Shown here in pieces: positions 50,162 to 59,466 of a DNA stretch of 64,000 bases; positions within the stretch are counted from its first letter, which is position 1; each line of letters starts with the position of its first letter. The stretch spans positions 350,621-414,620 of the forward strand of contig JAZKJL010000002.1 of assembly GCA_040384325.1 (NCBI GenBank). The letters run 5' to 3'. The position numbers and the translations under genes were made by a program. Below the pieces are notes generated by a model, which saw nothing but the letters and a program-made list of their open reading frames with translations, had not been told where the DNA came from and did no database searches. This DNA comes from JACMLX01 sp040384325 (GTDB lineage: Bacteria; Gemmatimonadota; Gemmatimonadetes; Gemmatimonadales; Gemmatimonadaceae).

Positions 50162-53100
50162 ATGGCCGTAACGGCAGATCCCTCCCTGGTCGAACCGACC
50201 GGGCCTCGAGTCGTGTCGCCCCCTGCGGCACGTCGCAATCCGATCCGCACACGCGCCGACTGGGAGCGGATGCGGGCCGAGTGCCTGGCAGACCCGGGGC
50301 GCTTCCACGGCGACATCGCGCAACGGGAGCTGCACTGGTTCCACGCCGGGTCGGGTGCGGCCGGTGCCTGGATCACGTGGGACGATGCGACGGCACGCTG
50401 GACCGGCTGGGACGCGGTCACCGGCGCCGAGGTGCATCCGACGCTGCCCGCCGACTTCGCGCCGTGGACGCGCGCCTTCAATGCCGACGACGCGCCGTTC
50501 TGGCGCTGGTTCGACGGTGCGCTGACGAACGCCGGCTTCAACGAGGTGGATCGCCACGTGCTGGCGGGACATGGCGCGGAGGCGGCGATCATCTTCGAGG
50601 GCGATCGCTGGGACATGTCGGTGGACGGCGGGCGTGGTGGACCGGTGGACTGCTACCCGGTGTCGCGACGCACGCTGCTGCTGGAGTCGGCCAAGTGCTC
50701 GATCGCGCTGGCGGCGCTGGGATTGCAGCGCGGTGACCGCATCGCGCTCAATATGCCGAACATTCCCGGCCAGCTGTTCTGGACGGAGGGTGCCAAGCGC
50801 ATCGGCGTCGTCTACACGCCGGTGTTCGGCGGCTTCAGCGACAAGACGCTCAGTGATCGGATCCACGACGCCGGCGCGCGCGTGGTGATCACCGCCGACG
50901 GCGGCTATCGCAACGCGCAGATCGTGCCGTTCAAGACGGCGTACACCGATCCCGCGCTGGATGACTACGTGCCGCTGGCGTCGGCGCGCGTAGTGGTGGC
51001 CGAGACGCTGCAGGCACTGGAGCTGACAGCGGCGCGCATCGAGACGCTGCTGGGCGCGATCGACGAGACGCTGGGCGGCGAGATCACGGTGCAGCGCAGC
51101 GACGTGATGCGCGGCGTGGGACGCGCGCTGCAGAAGCTGTCCGATGCACATGACCTGCCGGCCAGCGAGGCGAGCCGGGTGCGGACGGCGATCGCCGCCG
51201 CGCTGGTGTCGGTGCCACCGCGTGTGGACACGGTGGTGGTGGTGCGCCACAGCGGCATCGAGGACATCGTGTGGCGCGAGGATCGCGACCGGTGGAGTCA
51301 CGAGCTCACCGACGCCGCGCTGCAGGTGATGCTGGCGGCGGCACGTGAGGCCGGCATCGCGGTGCACTCAGAGCAGGAGTTGCTGGCGCTGCCTGACGCC
51401 GAGTTCGTGCGCGCGATCTGGGCTTCCAGTGCGCCCGCGCCGCTGGATGCCGAGTTTCCGCTGTTCTTCATCTACACCTCCGGATCCACCGGCAAGCCGA
51501 AGGGCGTGGTGCACGTGCATGGCGGCTACACCTCCGGCATCGCGCACAGCATGCGGGTGGCGTTCGACGCCCAGGCCGGCGACGTGATGTACGTGGTGGC
51601 CGACCCGGGATGGATCACCGGGCAGAGTTACATGATCTCGGCGGCACTCACCACGCGCGTCACCAGCGTGTTCACCGAAGGCGCGCCGACCTTCCCGCAC
51701 GCCGGCCGCTTCGCCTCGATCATCGAGCGGCACAAGGTCAGCATCTTCAAGGCCGGTGTCACGTTCCTGAAGGCGATCATGCAGGACCCGCAGAACGCGG
51801 AGGACGTGAAGCGCTACGACCTGGGCACGCTGCGCGTGTGCACCTTCTGCGCGGAACCGACGTCACCGTCGGTGCAGCAGTTCGGGATGGACTTGCTGGC
51901 GCCGTGGTACATCAACTCGTACTGGGCGACCGAACACGGTGGCATCGCCTGGACCCACTTCTACGGCAACGCCGATTTCCCGCTGCGTGCCGATGCACAC
52001 ACCTACCCGCTGCCGTGGATCGTGGGTGACGTGTGGGTGGAGTCCACGCCCGACGACGTCGATCCGGAGGCGCCGCTGGCGTTGTTCCGCCGCAACGCCG
52101 ACGCTGGCGCACCATTCCGCCGGGCCGCGCTGGACGAGAAGGGCGAGATCGTGATCTCGGCGCCATATCCCTACCTCGCGCGCACGGTGTGGGGCGACAG
52201 CGCCAACTTCCGCGTCGACGGTGCACGGGTGGCGCCGGCGTGGCAGGGCGACCTGCAGCGCTGGACCAGCACCTACTGGGCGCGCTGGAAAGGGGTGTGG
52301 GCGTACACGCAGGGCGACTTCGCGGTGCGCTACGACGACGGGTCGTTCAGCCTGCACGGCCGCAGTGACGACGTGATCAACGTGTCGGGCCATCGCATGG
52401 GGACGGAGGAGATCGAGGGCGCGATCCTGCGCCATCGTCAGCTCGATCCCGACTCGCCGGTGGGCAACGTGATCGTGGTCGGCGCACCGCATCGCGAGAA
52501 GGGGCTGACCCCACTCGCCTTCGTGAAGCCGAGTGCCGGGCGCACGCTGACGCAGGACGACAAGCGTCGCCTGTCGGAGCTGGTGCGGTTCGAGAAGGGG
52601 GCGGTGGCGGTGCCGGCCGACTTCATCGAGGTGAGCCAGTTCCCCGAGACGCGCAGCGGCAAGTACGTGCGCCGCATGGTGCGTGCATTGGTGGAAGGCA
52701 CCGACGTGGGCGACATGAGCACGCTGCGGAATCCCGAGTCGATTCCCGAGCTGAAGCAGGTGATCGACGAGTGGCAGCGTCGCCAGAAACTGAGCGACGA
52801 GCAGCAGCTCTTCGAGCGGTATCGCTATTTCCGCGTGCAGTACAACACGCTGGCGCGTGGAGCACGGGTGGCGACGGTCTACGTCACCAATCCGCCGGTC
52901 AATGCGCTGAATGAGCGGGCACTGGACGAACTGAACATCGTCGTCGACTCGCTGGCGCGTCGCACCGACGTGAAGGCGGTGGTGTTCACCGGTGACGGCA
53001 CGTCGTCGTTCGTGGCCGGTGCCGACATCCGCCAGTTCCTGGACGAGATCCACACGCTGGAGCAGGCACGCGTGCTGCCGAACAACGCGCAGCTGGCGTT

Positions 53101-55693
53101 CCGACGCATCGAACGCATGGGCAAGCCGTGCATCGCGGCGATCCAGGGTGTGGCGCTGGGCGGCGGCATGGAGTTCGCCCTCGCCTGTCATTACCGCATC
53201 GCCGAGCCGTATTCGCAGTTCGGCCAGCCGGAAATCCGCCTGCGCCTGCTGCCGGGATACGGTGGCACGCAGCGGCTGCCACGCTTGCTGGCCGAGCGTC
53301 GTGGTGCCGACGGCGTGCGTGACGCGCTCGAGCTGCTGCTGAGTGGACGCAACGTGGATGGCGTCGCAGCGCACGCGATGGGTGTGGTCGACGAATTGAG
53401 CGAGACTTCGTCGGACGTGCTGACGTGTGCGCATGCGCGGGTGCGGGAGTGGTATCGCACCGGCGACTCGAGTGTGCTGGGCAAGGCGCACACCGGCCGG
53501 CTGGCCGAGACGCGCGAGTGGAACGAGCCGGCCACGGTGGACCTGGACGCGGTGATGCAGGACGCGCACCTGCAGCGGATCGTGGCGCAGCTGGCGTGGG
53601 CGGGACGCGAGCGTGCCGGTGCACGCGTGATGGACGCCGTGCGCACGGGCTGGGCGCAGGGACTCACCGCCGGACTGGCGCGAGAGGCCGAGTTGTTCGC
53701 CGAAGGTGTGGTGGACCCCGAGGGCGGCAAGACAGGCATCCGGCAGTTCATTGACAAGCAGAGCGCGCCGCTGCCCATCAAGCGCGATGGCGTGCGCCTG
53801 ATCGCGGAGCAGCAGGAGTTCATCCGTGCGCAGCTCGCCAGCGGCGACCTGCTGCCGGTCGGCGCGCCGTTCTATCCCGGCGTGACACAATTGCCCACGT
53901 GGCAATTCGCGTTCGGCGTGCCGAAGGACCAGGCGACCGGTGCACCGCGCTTCGGTGCACCGCTGGTGGCCGAGCAGGAACTGCTGGTGCCGGTGGGCGA
54001 GCCGGGTGCGACGGAAGCGCTGGTGTACGTGCTGGCGTCGGAAGTGAACTTCAACGACATCTGGGCCATCACCGGCATCCCGGTGTCGAGCTTCGACAAC
54101 CATGACCTCGACGTGCAGGTCACTGGTTCGGGAGGCCTCGGATTGGTGGCCGCGCTGGGGGCCGATGCGAAGGCTCAAGGACGCCTGAAGGTGGGTGACC
54201 TGGTCGCCGTCTACAGCGGGCAGAGCGACCTGCTTTCGCCGCTGGCCGCGCGCGACCCGATGTACGCCGACTTCAGCATTCAGGGTTACGAGACCGACTT
54301 CGGCAGCCATGCGCAGTTCCTCGTCACGCAGGCGCCGCAGCTGCATCCGGTGCCGGGTGACCTGACGCTGGAGCAGGCCGGATCGTACATCCTCAACCTC
54401 GGCACGATCGTCCGCGCACTCTTCACCACGCTGAAGATCGCTGCGGGCAGGACGATGTTCGTGGAAGGCTCGGCCACCGGCACCGGCCTCGAGGCGCTGA
54501 AGACGGCGGTGAAGTCGGGCGTGCAGGTGACGGGGCTCGTCTCCAGCGCCGAGCGGGCCGCGTTCGTGCGGACGCTGGGCGCCTCGGCGACGCTGGATCG
54601 GCGAGACCCTCGCTTCGCGTCGCTGTTCACGGTGGTGCCGGAGGACGAGCGCGACACCGCGGCGTGGCTGGAGGCAGGCGAGGCGCTGTGTGATGCGTAT
54701 CGTGCGCAGAACGGTGGACGGCTGGCCGACTACGTCGTGTCACATGCCGGCGAGACGGCGTTCCCGCGCTCGTTCCAGCTGCTCGAGCAGCACGGTGAGC
54801 TGACCTTCTACGGGGCGTCGAGCGGCTACCACTTCACGTTCGTGGGTAAGTCCGGCGCGTCGTCGCCTGAGCAGATGCTGCAGAAGGCTGCACTGCGGGC
54901 CGGCGAGGCGGTGCTGGTCTACTACGGCCCGCGCACGACGGAACTGGTGGATGCGGTGGGCCTCGAGATGATCGAGGCGGTGCGTGCGCTGCGCGGCCGC
55001 TGCGTGGTGGCCACCACCACCGATGGGCAGCGCGAGTTCGTCCAGTCGCTGGGCTTCGAGGATGCGGTGGCGGGCGTCGTCTCGCTGGAGGAGATCAGCC
55101 GGCGCAGCGCGGAGTTCGAGTGGCCGCGCACCATGCCGCGCTTGCCCGATGCGAAGGCGGACACCGAGACCTTCCGCCAGGCGGTGCGTGATTTCCAGGA
55201 CAACACGCTGAAGCCGTTCGGCGCGGCCATCGGCCGGCTGCTGCGTTCACCCGACAACCCACGCGGTGCACCCGACCTGATCCTCGAGCGCGCCGGACAC
55301 GACGCGTTGGGCGTGAGCACGTCGCTGGTCAAGCCGTTCACCGGCCGCGTGGTCTACTGCGAGGACATGGTGGGTCGGCGCTATGCGTTCTACGCGCCGC
55401 AGGTGTGGACGCGCCAACGCAAGATCCTGATGCCCACCGCGTCGATTCTCGGCACGCACCTCGCCAATGCCTTCGAGGTGACGCGCATGAACGACATGAT
55501 CGCGGCCGGGTTGCTGGAAATCACGCCGCCGACCGTCGTGCCGTGGCACGAATTGCCGACGGCACACCAGGCGATGTGGGAGAACAAGCACGCCGGCGCC
55601 AACTACCTCGTGAATCACGCCTTGCCCGCGCTCGGGTTGCGTGGCAAGGACGCATTGCTGGAAGCGTGGGCCGCATCGGAGCACGCATCATGA
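50162..55693 (+). CDS. pcs: Propionyl-CoA synthase, trifunctional (3-hydroxypropionate pathway)
   Basis: A 1,843-aa fusion that converts 3-hydroxypropionate + CoA + ATP + NADPH to propionyl-CoA without releasing acryloyl-CoA. Domain 1 (residues ~20-880) is an acetyl-CoA synthetase-type ligase: P-loop YTSGSTGKPKG at 438-448 and the adenylation lysine Lys834 in RSGKYVRR. Domain 2 (~890-1150) is an enoyl-CoA hydratase: GGGMEFALA with Glu1004 and GQPEIRLRL with Glu1024, the same 20-residue spacing as the two catalytic glutamates of crotonase, then LPGYGGTQRLPRLL. Domain 3 (~1270-1840) is an MDR enoyl-CoA reductase with GSGGLGLVAALG, EGSATGTGLEALKTA and SGVQVTGLVSS. Chloroflexus Pcs is about 1,820 aa with the same order. 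ATG 50162 has GGAG eight bases upstream. Confidence 0.93.
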   Translation: MAVTADPSLVEPTGPRVVSPPAARRNPIRTRADWERMRAECLADPGRFHGDIAQRELHWFHAGSGAAGAWITWDDATARWTGWDAVTGAEVHPTLPADFAPWTRAFNADDAPFWRWFDGALTNAGFNEVDRHVLAGHGAEAAIIFEGDRWDMSVDGGRGGPVDCYPVSRRTLLLESAKCSIALAALGLQRGDRIALNMPNIPGQLFWTEGAKRIGVVYTPVFGGFSDKTLSDRIHDAGARVVITADGGYRNAQIVPFKTAYTDPALDDYVPLASARVVVAETLQALELTAARIETLLGAIDETLGGEITVQRSDVMRGVGRALQKLSDAHDLPASEASRVRTAIAAALVSVPPRVDTVVVVRHSGIEDIVWREDRDRWSHELTDAALQVMLAAAREAGIAVHSEQELLALPDAEFVRAIWASSAPAPLDAEFPLFFIYTSGSTGKPKGVVHVHGGYTSGIAHSMRVAFDAQAGDVMYVVADPGWITGQSYMISAALTTRVTSVFTEGAPTFPHAGRFASIIERHKVSIFKAGVTFLKAIMQDPQNAEDVKRYDLGTLRVCTFCAEPTSPSVQQFGMDLLAPWYINSYWATEHGGIAWTHFYGNADFPLRADAHTYPLPWIVGDVWVESTPDDVDPEAPLALFRRNADAGAPFRRAALDEKGEIVISAPYPYLARTVWGDSANFRVDGARVAPAWQGDLQRWTSTYWARWKGVWAYTQGDFAVRYDDGSFSLHGRSDDVINVSGHRMGTEEIEGAILRHRQLDPDSPVGNVIVVGAPHREKGLTPLAFVKPSAGRTLTQDDKRRLSELVRFEKGAVAVPADFIEVSQFPETRSGKYVRRMVRALVEGTDVGDMSTLRNPESIPELKQVIDEWQRRQKLSDEQQLFERYRYFRVQYNTLARGARVATVYVTNPPVNALNERALDELNIVVDSLARRTDVKAVVFTGDGTSSFVAGADIRQFLDEIHTLEQARVLPNNAQLAFRRIERMGKPCIAAIQGVALGGGMEFALACHYRIAEPYSQFGQPEIRLRLLPGYGGTQRLPRLLAERRGADGVRDALELLLSGRNVDGVAAHAMGVVDELSETSSDVLTCAHARVREWYRTGDSSVLGKAHTGRLAETREWNEPATVDLDAVMQDAHLQRIVAQLAWAGRERAGARVMDAVRTGWAQGLTAGLAREAELFAEGVVDPEGGKTGIRQFIDKQSAPLPIKRDGVRLIAEQQEFIRAQLASGDLLPVGAPFYPGVTQLPTWQFAFGVPKDQATGAPRFGAPLVAEQELLVPVGEPGATEALVYVLASEVNFNDIWAITGIPVSSFDNHDLDVQVTGSGGLGLVAALGADAKAQGRLKVGDLVAVYSGQSDLLSPLAARDPMYADFSIQGYETDFGSHAQFLVTQAPQLHPVPGDLTLEQAGSYILNLGTIVRALFTTLKIAAGRTMFVEGSATGTGLEALKTAVKSGVQVTGLVSSAERAAFVRTLGASATLDRRDPRFASLFTVVPEDERDTAAWLEAGEALCDAYRAQNGGRLADYVVSHAGETAFPRSFQLLEQHGELTFYGASSGYHFTFVGKSGASSPEQMLQKAALRAGEAVLVYYGPRTTELVDAVGLEMIEAVRALRGRCVVATTTDGQREFVQSLGFEDAVAGVVSLEEISRRSAEFEWPRTMPRLPDAKADTETFRQAVRDFQDNTLKPFGAAIGRLLRSPDNPRGAPDLILERAGHDALGVSTSLVKPFTGRVVYCEDMVGRRYAFYAPQVWTRQRKILMPTASILGTHLANAFEVTRMNDMIAAGLLEITPPTVVPWHELPTAHQAMWENKHAGANYLVNHALPALGLRGKDALLEAWAASEHAS

Positions 55694-58600
55694 CCGCACA
55701 GCCAGAGGCACTGTTGACACAGCCGGGAACTGCAGGAGAGATGACCACGTCGGCGACGGGTCGCCTGGCGGGCAAGGTCGCACTGGTCACGGGTGCTGCG
55801 GGCAACCTGGGCGGCGAGATCGTGCGTCACTTCCTGCGCGAAGGTGCGACGGTGGTGCTCACCGGCCGCGAACGCGGACGCATCGAGGCGGCGCGGGCCG
55901 CGGTCATCGACGTCACCGGTGTGCCCGACGAGCGCGCCTCGGTGGTCACGCTCGACGGCGCCGATCCGGCGTCGGTGCGTAAGGCGATCGCCGAGGCGAT
56001 CGCGGCACACGGGCGGCTGGACATCGTGGTCAACAACGCCGGGTCGGCGGGTCCACGGCAGCCGCTGCGGACAGTGCCGCTGACGCGCGAGGAGCTGGAG
56101 GCGTCGCGGGCAGCGGGCTCACCCGACAGCGAGACGGTCGGCGACGCGATGCGCAGCATCCTCGGCGTCGCCTGGCACGTGGCCAACGCCGCCGCGCGCG
56201 TGATGCAGCCGGGTGGCTCGATCATCAACATCTCCACCATCTTCTCGCGCACTGAGTACTACGCCCGCTCGCCATACGTGGTGCCGAAGGCGGCGCTGAA
56301 CGCGCTCTCGAAGCAGCTCTCGTTCGAGCTCGGTGAACGGGGGATTCGTGTCAACACGCTGTATCCCGGCCCGATCCGCTCCGAGCGCATCCAGACCGTG
56401 TTCGCGGCGATGGACAAGATGCGTGGCGATGAAGCAGGGACCACGGCGCGCGACTTCACGGCGCTGATGTCGCTCAAGCGCGCCGGGGAGGATCCGGCCG
56501 CGGGCCGCACCTTCCCGACGCCGAAGGACGTCGCCAACACCTGCCTCTTCCTCGCCAGCGACGAGTCGGCGGCGTTCAACGGCCACGATTTCGAGGTCAC
56601 GCACGGCATGTGGGTGCGCAAGGAGAGCCGGTCGGAGTTCGTCTCGCGACCGACGATGCGCACGGTGGACGGCAGCGGACTGTCGGTGCTGGTGGCGTGT
56701 GGTGACCAGCTGGAGGATGGCCTGGCAGTGGCGCGCCTGCAGGCTGAAGTCGGCGCCGCAGTGTTGCTCGGCGTGCCACGCGACGCCGACGTGCCGGCGC
56801 TGGAGGCGCAGCTGGCGACGCAGGGGCATGATACGCAGATCCGCGTGGCACGCTTCGACCGTTCGGTGCCGGCCACGATGGAGCAGGCGCTGGCCGATGG
56901 GCCGGCCGGTGGTGGCGCGATTCATGGCGCCATCATCCTGCCGGCGTACGGACCGCAGCGGTTCACGGGGCTGGTCTGCGAGCTGCCGGATGCGGACATC
57001 GATGCCTTCATCGATCATGAACTCACCGGTGCGATCGCACTGGCACGCACGCTGAGCCGCTACTGGAGCGGGCGCACCGACCTGCCGCGCAACCCGCGCT
57101 TCGTGATGATGAGCAACGGCAGCGATGGGGCGTGGAACTCGTACGCCGACCTGCTGCGCGCCGCACTCGAGTCGCTGACACGCGTATGGCGTGACGAGAC
57201 GAAGGTCGATGTGAAGCATGGCCGCCGGCAGTGGATCGAATGGGGCAACCAGATCATCCGCTACGGCAATACGGAACCGGAGAATCGTCGCTTCGCGGCC
57301 GGCCAGGCCGCGCGGCTGATCTACACCGACCGGCGCATTCCGCAGGTCAACCTGTACATGCCGAAGTCGATCGTGAAGGCCACCGGTGCCAAGCGTTCGA
57401 TGGTCGGGTTCATGGAGAACCTCACCGGCCTGCACCTCGGCAAGGTGGCGCTGATCACCGGCGGTTCGGCCGGCATCGGCGGGCAGGTGGCCCGGCTGCT
57501 GGCGATGGCCGGCGCGCGCGTGATGCTGGTGGCCCGCCGCGAGAGTGAACTGGACGTGATGCGGGCGCAGATCGTGGGTGAACTGGAGGACGTGGGCTAC
57601 AGTGGTGCCGAGCGACGGGTGCGCATCATGGCCGGCGTGGACGTGGGTGACGTCTCCACGCTGCGCCGCGCGGTGGAAGGCACGCTGGCCGCCTTCGGAC
57701 GCATCGACTACCTGATCAACAACGCCGGGGTGTCGGGCGCCGAGGAGATGGTGGTGGACATGTCACTCGACGCGTGGCGCTACACGCTCGACGCCAACCT
57801 GGTGTCGAACTATGCGCTGCTGAAGGAAGTGGTGCCGGTGATGCGCAAGCAGGGCAGCGGCTACATCCTCAACGTGTCCAGCTATTTCGGCGGCGAGAAG
57901 CACCTCGCGGTGGCCTACCCCAATCGTGCCGACTACGCGGTGTCGAAGGCGGGACAGCGTGCGCTGGTGGAATCGCTGGCGCGGCACCTCGGGCCGGAGA
58001 TCCAGATCAATGCCATCGCACCGGGGCCGGTGGACGGCGATCGATTGCGCGGACTGGGCGGCAAGCCGGGACTGTTCATGCGCCGCGGCCGACTGATCCT
58101 CGAGAACAAGCGACTCAACGCCACACACTCGGCCGTCGTGAAGGCTGCCCGTCGCGGGCTGCCGGTGGCGGCGCTGCTCGAGGCGCTGGCAGGGAACGAC
58201 GTGAACGCATTGCGGAGCGACGCCGGCCAGCCGGAGGAACTGCGCGAGCTGGCCGCCGCCTGTCACGCCGAGGCGGCGTCGGGAGCCACGTGGGGCGACT
58301 TCGTGATGACGGCAGCGATCGCGGCCGACCTGCACAACCGGCTGGAGCTGGGTGGCCTGTTCCTCGATGCGGCGGACGGCTGGACACCGCCCGATGCGTC
58401 GGGTTGGCTGCGGCGCACGCCACCGGACGACGTGCCGTTCCTGCCGTCGGCGGCGATCGATCGTGAGGCCGAGAAGGTGAATCGCGGTGTGATGTCGCTG
58501 CTGCACCTGCGACGCATGCCAACCGAGACCGAGGTGGCGCTGGCGACGGTGTTCTTCCTCGCCGACCGCGCCGTGAGTGGTGAAACCTTCATGCCGTCCG

Positions 58601-59394
58601 GGGGCCTGAACCTCGAACGGTCGATCACCGATCGCGAACTGTTCGGCAGCGCCAAACGCGAGCGCCTCGACCAGCTGCGCGGTCGCACCGTGTGGCTGAT
58701 CGGCGAACACCTCGCGCCACACCTCGCCGAGGCGGTGCGGCAGCTGGCGGAACTCTGCCAGGTGGGCAAGGTGGTGCTGCTGACGCGCACGATGGCCGGC
58801 GCCGACGGCATCGAGGCGCTGGTGCCGCGCGAGCTGCGGCGCGTGCTGGTGAAGATCCCGTGTGGCGACGACATCGAGGCGGGGATGAACGCCGCGCTCC
58901 AGCAGGCGGGTCGTCCCACCACGGTGGTCTCCACGCCATTCGCCCCGTTGCCGCCGGCGCTGTTCGGCACCGACGGCGAGGTGCTGGATGCCGCCACCTT
59001 CCGCGAGTTGGTGGAGGTGAACCTCACGCATCACTTCCGCGTGGCGCGCAAGGCATCGATGCTGGATGACACGCAGCTGGTGCTGGTCTCACCCGACGTG
59101 CCGGCAGGCGGGCACGTGGAGGCATTCTCGCTGGCCAACTTCGTGAAGACCACGATGCATGCGCTGACGGCCACGCTGGCGGTGGAGAACGAGCGCCTGG
59201 TGAACGACGTGCCGGTCAACCAGATCAACCTCACGCGTCGCGTGCGCAGCGAGGAACCGCGCAATGAGGAGGAGACGCTGGAGGAGGTGCGCCGGTTCGC
59301 ACGTGCGGTGCTGCTGGCTGGCGCGCCGTTGCCGGATGCCGAGGATTCGCGCTACCGCTCACGCATCTATCGCGGCATGGCGATCACGGTCTGA
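55690..59394 (+). CDS. mcr: Malonyl-CoA reductase, bifunctional (3-hydroxypropionate pathway)
   Basis: A 1,234-aa NADPH-dependent enzyme reducing malonyl-CoA to malonate semialdehyde (C-terminal half) and on to 3-hydroxypropionate (N-terminal half). Both halves are SDR-type. N half: TGAAGNLGG at 34-42, VVNNAGSAG, STIFSRTEYY with Y196-x3-K200. C half from about residue 578: HLGKVALITGGSAGIGG (TG at 590-591), LINNAGVSGAEEMVVDM, NVSSYFGGEKH, Y749-x3-K753, NAIAPGPVDGDRLRG, and the MPTE-x-x-VA and SGETFMPSGG segments. The match to the Chloroflexus enzyme (about 1,220 aa) runs from RLAGK to the final RGMAITV. ATG 55690 (GGAG eight bases upstream) overlaps the pcs stop; ATG 55741 is an alternative. 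Confidence 0.95.
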   Translation: MTAQPEALLTQPGTAGEMTTSATGRLAGKVALVTGAAGNLGGEIVRHFLREGATVVLTGRERGRIEAARAAVIDVTGVPDERASVVTLDGADPASVRKAIAEAIAAHGRLDIVVNNAGSAGPRQPLRTVPLTREELEASRAAGSPDSETVGDAMRSILGVAWHVANAAARVMQPGGSIINISTIFSRTEYYARSPYVVPKAALNALSKQLSFELGERGIRVNTLYPGPIRSERIQTVFAAMDKMRGDEAGTTARDFTALMSLKRAGEDPAAGRTFPTPKDVANTCLFLASDESAAFNGHDFEVTHGMWVRKESRSEFVSRPTMRTVDGSGLSVLVACGDQLEDGLAVARLQAEVGAAVLLGVPRDADVPALEAQLATQGHDTQIRVARFDRSVPATMEQALADGPAGGGAIHGAIILPAYGPQRFTGLVCELPDADIDAFIDHELTGAIALARTLSRYWSGRTDLPRNPRFVMMSNGSDGAWNSYADLLRAALESLTRVWRDETKVDVKHGRRQWIEWGNQIIRYGNTEPENRRFAAGQAARLIYTDRRIPQVNLYMPKSIVKATGAKRSMVGFMENLTGLHLGKVALITGGSAGIGGQVARLLAMAGARVMLVARRESELDVMRAQIVGELEDVGYSGAERRVRIMAGVDVGDVSTLRRAVEGTLAAFGRIDYLINNAGVSGAEEMVVDMSLDAWRYTLDANLVSNYALLKEVVPVMRKQGSGYILNVSSYFGGEKHLAVAYPNRADYAVSKAGQRALVESLARHLGPEIQINAIAPGPVDGDRLRGLGGKPGLFMRRGRLILENKRLNATHSAVVKAARRGLPVAALLEALAGNDVNALRSDAGQPEELRELAAACHAEAASGATWGDFVMTAAIAADLHNRLELGGLFLDAADGWTPPDASGWLRRTPPDDVPFLPSAAIDREAEKVNRGVMSLLHLRRMPTETEVALATVFFLADRAVSGETFMPSGGLNLERSITDRELFGSAKRERLDQLRGRTVWLIGEHLAPHLAEAVRQLAELCQVGKVVLLTRTMAGADGIEALVPRELRRVLVKIPCGDDIEAGMNAALQQAGRPTTVVSTPFAPLPPALFGTDGEVLDAATFRELVEVNLTHHFRVARKASMLDDTQLVLVSPDVPAGGHVEAFSLANFVKTTMHALTATLAVENERLVNDVPVNQINLTRRVRSEEPRNEEETLEEVRRFARAVLLAGAPLPDAEDSRYRSRIYRGMAITV

Positions 59395-59412
59395 GCTGAC
59401 ATCCAGCATGCG

Positions 59413-59448
59413 CGCGAGCCCCGGCCGGATTTCCGACCGGGGCTCGCG
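59413..59448 (+). terminator. Terminator of the pcs-mcr operon
   Basis: Perfect 12-bp stem CGCGAGCCCCGG (59413-59424) with 59437-59448, extended by CGG/CCG around an ATTT loop. TGCTTTCA follows. It is 19 bp after the mcr stop. Confidence 0.75.
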
Positions 59449-59466
59449 TGCTTTCATGGGAAGTTG

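Noticed and set aside
51863..54346. Long open frame (827 codons) on the minus strand, and similar long antisense frames at 6239-7777 and 7533-9185
   Set aside because: They lie entirely opposite strongly supported genes (pcs, DUF445, lon), have His/Arg-rich translations typical of the antisense of GC-rich coding DNA, and match no family.
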